Shown here one piece after another: positions 58,262 to 64,000 of a stretch of 64,000 nucleotides of DNA. The DNA lies in contig OX637391.1 of assembly GCA_951799425.1 (NCBI GenBank), positions 53,977,069 to 54,041,068 on the forward strand. Reading direction: 5' to 3'. This stretch comes from Ilex aquifolium. Lineage: Eukaryota; Streptophyta; Magnoliopsida; Aquifoliales; Aquifoliaceae. Position 1 is the stretch's first letter, and the number at the start of each line of letters is the position of its first letter. The notes beneath the pieces are model-generated. The model was given only the letters and a program-made list of their open reading frames with translations, searched no databases and had not been told where the DNA came from. The translations under genes and the position numbers were made by a program.

Positions 58262-59736
58262 TCTATATAATAAAGTAGTTAGATTGTTTGTCTTGAGCTT
58301 TTCGCGGCTCAGATCGTTTTGATCCGATGGTCGTAATTGAACTTTTATTCATTTTACAATTCTAAGACTTCTATCTCTCATATAACTTTATATCTCTCTC
58401 ATACTATTTTTTTTTTCCTATGTTGTTTTTGTTATTATTTACTCCATAAAAATAAAACTACATGTTATACAATTATTTTTTCGATGAAACTAATTCAAAG
58501 TTTTTATATATCTGACAGCATGTATTTTGTCACTTACTTCTTAATTTGTAAATAACACTTAATGTAAATAAAAAATAGCACATTGACAATAAACACCAAA
58601 TAATATTCAACACGAATGAACCTTAAATTATAAATTAATATATAATTTTATCAAAAATTGACATTTAATTTTGTCCAATTTATATTCAACTTTACCGAAT
58701 TAATATCAAATTAATTTTTATTGTTATCAAATTAATATTGAAAATTCATTGAATCAATTTTTTGGGTACTAAATCAAATTTTATTAATTTTTTAATTTTT
58801 TTGGTACTAAATTTGGAAAAGGATAATTGTAAAAATAATAAAGTTTTTTGGGATGAAATTATCAATTTCCATTAGCAATATTTACGGAAGGGAGACATAA
58901 GGAGTCTCCATGTAATAAATTTTAGACCTCAGGGGGTCTCCATATTATTTATAAAATGTCAGAAGGTGTCTGTGTAATATTGTCAAAACTTAGAGGATGT
59001 CCATTATTTTTATCCTATTTCTTAATTAAATATTATTTTATCTTAAAAATATGAATAATTGTATTTCTAAAAAGTTGTTATTGGTTAGGAGGGTTTGTTG
59101 GTAACCAAAAAAGAAATGTGAGTGAGTTTGTTTCTGTGTATATTTATATGTGAAGGATTCGACATTTGGTGATTAAATTTATAATTATATTATATCATTT
59201 GGGGGTTGAATGGTGATAGTGGTGATAAATTCATAAGTTTTATAAATGAACAAGATTTGAGTTGATTTTATTTATCGCTTAAAAATTGTGAATTTAATGT
59301 GTTTGTTAGTATTTTTTTTTTTTGGCTTGAGGTATTTATTTCATGGGGATAGGTGGATTGGAAACATAGTGGTTGAGTTTATAATTATATTGTGCTATTA
59401 GATTGAGTGGTAGTAAATGTGATAAATTCGTAAGTCTTATAAATGAACAAGATTTTATTTATTTTTTTAATTACTTAAAGATTGTAAATTTCAATAAGTT
59501 ATGTTTGTATTTGCTTTATTTTTCTAGAGGCATTTGTATATATGATGTTATTTTAGAGAGTTTTTATATATTTTTATGGCAGTTCCATTAATATGGAGGA
59601 TATGGTCGATATATTTCGAACCATTTTGAAAGAAGAATTTGTATAAATATTTTTAAGTTATTCCTTTTTAATTTGGACAATTGTTTAAGATTTTTTTGTT
59701 TGTTGTATAGTGCCTTCAGGCACGGGTAATAACTAG
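58262..59736 (+). mobile_element. nonautonomous Helitron, 1475 bp, with empty site in copy A
   Basis: The 5' end is TCTATATAATAAAG. The 3' end has hairpin GTGCC-TTCA-GGCAC (59710-59723), then GGGTAATAA and CTAG. It is inserted between A and T without target duplication. Copy A has the uninterrupted site (ATCAACATACAT near 34722-34733). No Rep-helicase is encoded. Confidence 0.88.
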
Positions 59737-61109
59737 TACATATATATGAAATATCCACACATATGCACCCACAAGTTTAATATAAAAATTCTCCCAAAAG
59801 AAGTAGTAAACTAATCACCTTGATTCCCGAACTCTAATTCAAAACCCTTTGTTCCAATCTCAATACAATCACCACGTAGACCAAAATAACATATATTGAT
59901 CAATCCATATTTCTATCTTTGTAATTTCGTATCTCTATATTTAATTTTCGCATTTCCTACGCATTGGCATATATGTTTTATATATACTTTGCATAAACAT
60001 AACCTTTTTAATATGAGATAATACAGTGTGGAAATAACCTGGGCAGTTTAAAAAAAGTTTCTAAAGTTTTGGGGCTAAATCATAATTTTTGAAATTTTTT
60101 GGGTCAGTGTGATTCCCTTGAAACGAATTTCTATTTTAGGGCTGCTATAAATTTTCCAGAACAATATTTTAGGCTATAGAGGCAATCTGAGATTGATATA
60201 ACCTTGATTTTGAGTTATTATGGCTAAAACATAATTTTAGAAAACATAATTTAAACTTTTTGGGGTTATTTTAAAATTTTAGAAACTTTCCAAGGCTCTA
60301 GGGTTGTTTTAAAATGATAAAATTTGTTTCAAACCTATTGGGGTCATATTTACAAATTTCCAAGTTAAATGATGGTTAAAATTAAGTTTATAAAAATATA
60401 GGAGTCAAAAATAAGATTTCTTGTAATTAATGGGGGTATTTTGTAATTAATGTCATTACATCTTCCTCAACCCACGGAATTCCAAATTGCATGTTTTGCA
60501 ACTTAGAAACTTTTAAACTCTTCCTCCAATAACATATTGATTAAACCCATCAAATCCCAACCAACTTCAAACATAATTTTAACCTAATAACTTGAAGGAA
60601 TAACAAGTTAAAAGATATTTATCATTATTTTTCATCATCAACATATATATATTCATTATACACTAAAGTATGATAAACCTAGCATCATGTGATCGAATAA
60701 AATATGAAACTCATAAAATAAGTGAGTAATTCATACCTTTAATAGATCCAAATCATTTTCTTTATTTTTTTCTCCTTCTTCCTTCTCTCTCTCTCCCCCT
60801 TCGGTAGGGTTGGACTGAATTGGAGATTTAAAAAAATAATATTTTCTATCTAACCCAAACCCATCTATCATTGAACTGGTTAAGATTTCAAGACTATATC
60901 CTATCATTAATTAGTTATTAGAGTTAATTTATTATTTAAATTAGTTGTCTTGTTGGATAAGACATATTGGTCTTCTTGAGGTATGTCGGCAGAGCTTTGC
61001 TTTGACAAAATAAATTTGTTGAAAAAAAAATCAAATATGTGAAAAAATAGGAGAAGGAGACAAAGCAAATGAGAGAGAGAGAGAGAGAGAGAACATGGCA
61101 ATTCAGTCA

Positions 61110-61590
61110 TTTGTATTAGTTATCTTGTCTGACAAAAAAAAAAAAATTCTCTACCCCCTTGGATTTCATTTAAATGTAGATGGATTAAAATTTACTTTTC
61201 AATCCTGATTGTGATGAAATATGAATGGAATTTTCAATGTATTTTTTACTTACCAAATGTGGGATGTATGGGCCTACATACTTTTTTATCCTATCCTACC
61301 AGAATTATCCCCTTTAACTCGGGATCCAGACATACCCTTTGTTCTCTCAAGGTATCGAAAATTTAATATTTCTATATAAGTGGACATCTATGGCAACATG
61401 TAGAATTTTCCTTAATCACACTTTAATCCCCTCTATCTATTATTATTATTAAATTATAAATACTATTGATATTCAATGAACCAAATTAAATAGATTTTTT
61501 TTTTATGCGTTATTACAACCTACCCCTAGGTTTGCTGTTTAGAATTATTGAAAAATTCATAGACTTCAAACAACCTCTAAGCCATTTTTT
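61110..61590. other. sequence present in copy B but absent from copy A
   Basis: About 480 bp lie between the shared CAATTCAGTCATTT and the shared CTCCATGCCCCTTCATCTAC. Copy A has only about 55 bp of different sequence there. No terminal repeats or coding signal are recognised, so it may be an insertion in B or a deletion in A. Confidence 0.6.
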
Positions 61591-62210
61591 CTACCTCACT
61601 CCATGCCCCTTCATCTACAAAACAACAAAGTCCAAGAAATTTCAATTCTTATGGTCGTAAGTCTTCTTGAAATCAATTAAATTGGGTTGATACAAATTAA
61701 TATAACTCAAGTTACGCAAGTCATGGGAGTGCCAAAAAAGAAAAGTTTTGTGGTCAAAATTTCCTGGATATTTGAAAAGAATGTTTTTTAAAATTGCAAA
61801 TGGGAAAGTAAAATAGATGACGCTAGAATTTGTTTTTCAATAAATATGAATCTTTTGAATTTCTAATAAAATCCCCCTGCACTAATTTCACACGTGTCAC
61901 CACCACCTGATATTCTCATATGAATCCATAGGAACATCCGTTATACTTGCTACCAAAGTATAAAACTAAGTTTAAGGAGAAAATAGAATTGAATAATCTA
62001 CCTTCTTTTTTCCTTCCCGTTGATTCTCCCCGACAATCAAGCTGCACTTCCTTCTAACAAGTGGCTGAGAGTTAGCAAGCATATAGTTAAACATTGAATA
62101 TATTGTTTATAGATAACACTAGCTTGGAAAGGTTCATTACAACAAAGATGCAACTTTCAATTAATGTCCATCTTATGCTGCTAAATGTACAACATTAATG
62201 ACCTTCCTTG

Positions 62211-62241
<31 letters not shown>

Positions 62242-64000
62242 ATATTATACAAAAAAAAAAAAAAAATTGATCTTGTCAAATTCTCATTGCTGACATCAAA
62301 ACAAACGACTCAAGCTTCTGATAAGGGGTTTTCTATCTTTAACAAGTGGACTAATAGCTAAAATTGAATATCTTTTAAGTTCAACTCCAATAGACCATTC
62401 TCTAATGCCATGAAAGATCCCATTTTTCATCTGCCCCTCCATTTCAATTTTTGGCCACTACCTATTGTAAAAATATGATTTAACAATTGTACATATCAAA
62501 GTAAAATATTGAATCATAAACATGTAGTAGGTTATATCTCTTTTCCTACCTATCTTCCATTTGCAACAGGAGGCTTTTACCTTGTTATGTTCTGATTAAT
62601 TTTTTTTTTTTTGTTTGTCTTTGCTTAGCAAATTCAACATTCATAGGTAGTCTTATGCATAATAGAAACTACAAGTCATTCTTTGCAAATGTGGTGGTGA
62701 TGTGGCAGTGCCAGAAGTCTCGCTTGATTTTCTACTAAATTGCAATCACATGCCAAAAAATATATCAACCACTCATAGAAAGTTATGAGCGCATAAGTCT
62801 CCTTATATAATATCAGTTATCAAAAACACATTTCACCATTACAAATTATAATCTATCTCCCTTTCTCCACACTTTATTTTATGAGATTTGTGAACTTTGA
62901 TGCACCATTTCACGCAAAGGAGAAAGTTATCCGCACTGAACTCTCCAAAGTAATTGATGGGTTCTTTCTTTTTTTTTTAACTTTCCTCAAGCAATTTTTG
63001 TCTTGAAGGTTTGACTATATAGGTGCTTGAATGGCGTTTATTTTTTCACCAAGTGTAAATCAATGTTGATGATCAAGACGGATATTTATGAGAAGTTTTT
63101 GAGGAATTAAGTCGTTGCATATAAAGCTTGAAACACTTGAAATACATATTGAATATTTGCTTCAAGTTCCACAAAATTCAAACTACTAATTTGATTTCGG
63201 GATCTTGCAAATCTGTAATTCAGATAAACACACAATCCTGACATTTCATCCATCATCTTAATTTCATCATTTGTTTATGCTTATAATTTTCATTGAGATT
63301 AGATTAGATTATTCCTCCTAAATGCTACACTTTCATGAATTTTTTTCATTTTCAATCAAGGTTCTATTACTTAATACTATGTTGGGTCTCTAAATTTAAA
63401 GTTTTTTGCTTACAATTTGAAATTTATATCTCGCCAATTGTTTAAACTTTCTACTCCAATCGGTTCATCATTTAAATTTTGTAGTTGAATATTATGATTT
63501 TTGAGTTTCCATCGATGAGATTGTGCTCTACACAAAAATGAAATATATGGAAAATTGGACGTGCTAAATTAGATGAGCATGAAATATCTAATTTTGTGCT
63601 ACTTCAGCCTCTTCCTTTTGCACTATGTAATTTCCTAAAAATGAATCTTGTTTTTTTTTTTGAAACTGATTCATTTTTAATAGTTGAGCAAAAATTATCA
63701 CAAGGCAGAAGGAAACATTTTCACTCCAATGACATACTTACAATCAACCCTGAAGAATGTTTCCTATATTTTTTTAGTGCTAGTGGTTTCCTCCTACTTT
63801 GAAAAGAAACAGAAAAAACACATGGATGTTGATTGAAGCCATTATTGTGCACGTGGTTTGTCATTACTTTCCCAATCAAGCTAATTTTCATTGTTAAACA
63901 GTTAGCCAAGAGAAAGACAAAGCAGTGATACTAAATTCCTTTCTGAATCAAGCTAATTTCCATTACTGGTCAACATACTATTCTTCAACCCTACAAGTAA

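Larger units (their letters stand above)
56934..64000. repeat. segmental duplication, copy B (continues past the window)
   Basis: Collinear with 33551-38413: 56934 matches 33551 and 64000 matches 38413. Differences include the Helitron at 58262-59736, extra sequence at about 61110-61590, and a ~60-bp insertion at about 62382-62443. In copy A the NLR stop lies about 160 bp beyond the matching point, so a paralogous NLR 3' end is expected just outside the window. Confidence 0.95.

Overview
This is nuclear DNA of a flowering plant, most probably a eudicot. The evidence is spliced genes with GT-AG introns, an SDIR1-type RING E3 ligase, a CC-NB-LRR resistance gene, AT-rich intergenic DNA, and many plant transposon families: Ty3/gypsy Tat, LINE, tRNA-derived SINE, Helitron, MULE-type MITEs and foldback elements. 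There are no bacterial operons, rRNA genes or CRISPR arrays.

Layout. 1-12190: an almost complete Tat-lineage Ty3/gypsy retrotransposon on the minus strand, with the 5' LTR at the right (11464-12190) and the 3' LTR running off the left edge (1-160). Its gag-pol is ruined by about ten stops and a frameshift. Between integrase and the 3' LTR it carries two extra genes on the opposite (plus) strand, 835-3426 and 4027-5111; the first has three recognisable introns. A 55-bp tandem array of small hairpins lies between the convergent transcription units. 12191-20600: SDIR1 on the minus strand. Seven coding exons give 232 codons, but the final exon (second half of the RING-H2 finger) is not in the window. 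It must lie left of the retrotransposon, which therefore sits in the last intron, or it is lost. 20600-32640: intergenic DNA of nested, decayed repeats, including a foldback element with about 1 kb of TA-rich satellite, a probable solo LTR with palindromic repeats, a SINE and a small Helitron. 32648-33085: a broken 3' piece of a MAM33/p32 mitochondrial glycoprotein gene.

33551-38413 and 56934-64000 are two copies of one segmental duplication. Copy A leads directly into the 3' end of a CC-NB-LRR gene (38574-43657, minus strand). Copy B stops at the window edge about 160 bp short of where a second NLR 3' end would be expected, so the window probably spans most of one repeat unit of an NLR cluster. 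Between the copies lie the NLR promoter, a duplicated fragment of that promoter region (about 46130-46430), a MULE-type MITE with a perfect 9-bp target duplication, a six-copy 348-bp tandem array that includes the end of that MITE, several foldback elements and Helitron ends. A 1475-bp Helitron (58262-59736) in copy B has its empty site preserved in copy A.

Functional reading. Only SDIR1 (if its last exon survives) and the NLR look like working host genes. Everything else is transposon-derived or duplicated debris. The least ordinary items are the two-gene antisense module of the Tat element, the splitting of the SDIR1 RING finger, and the tandem array seeded at a transposon end.
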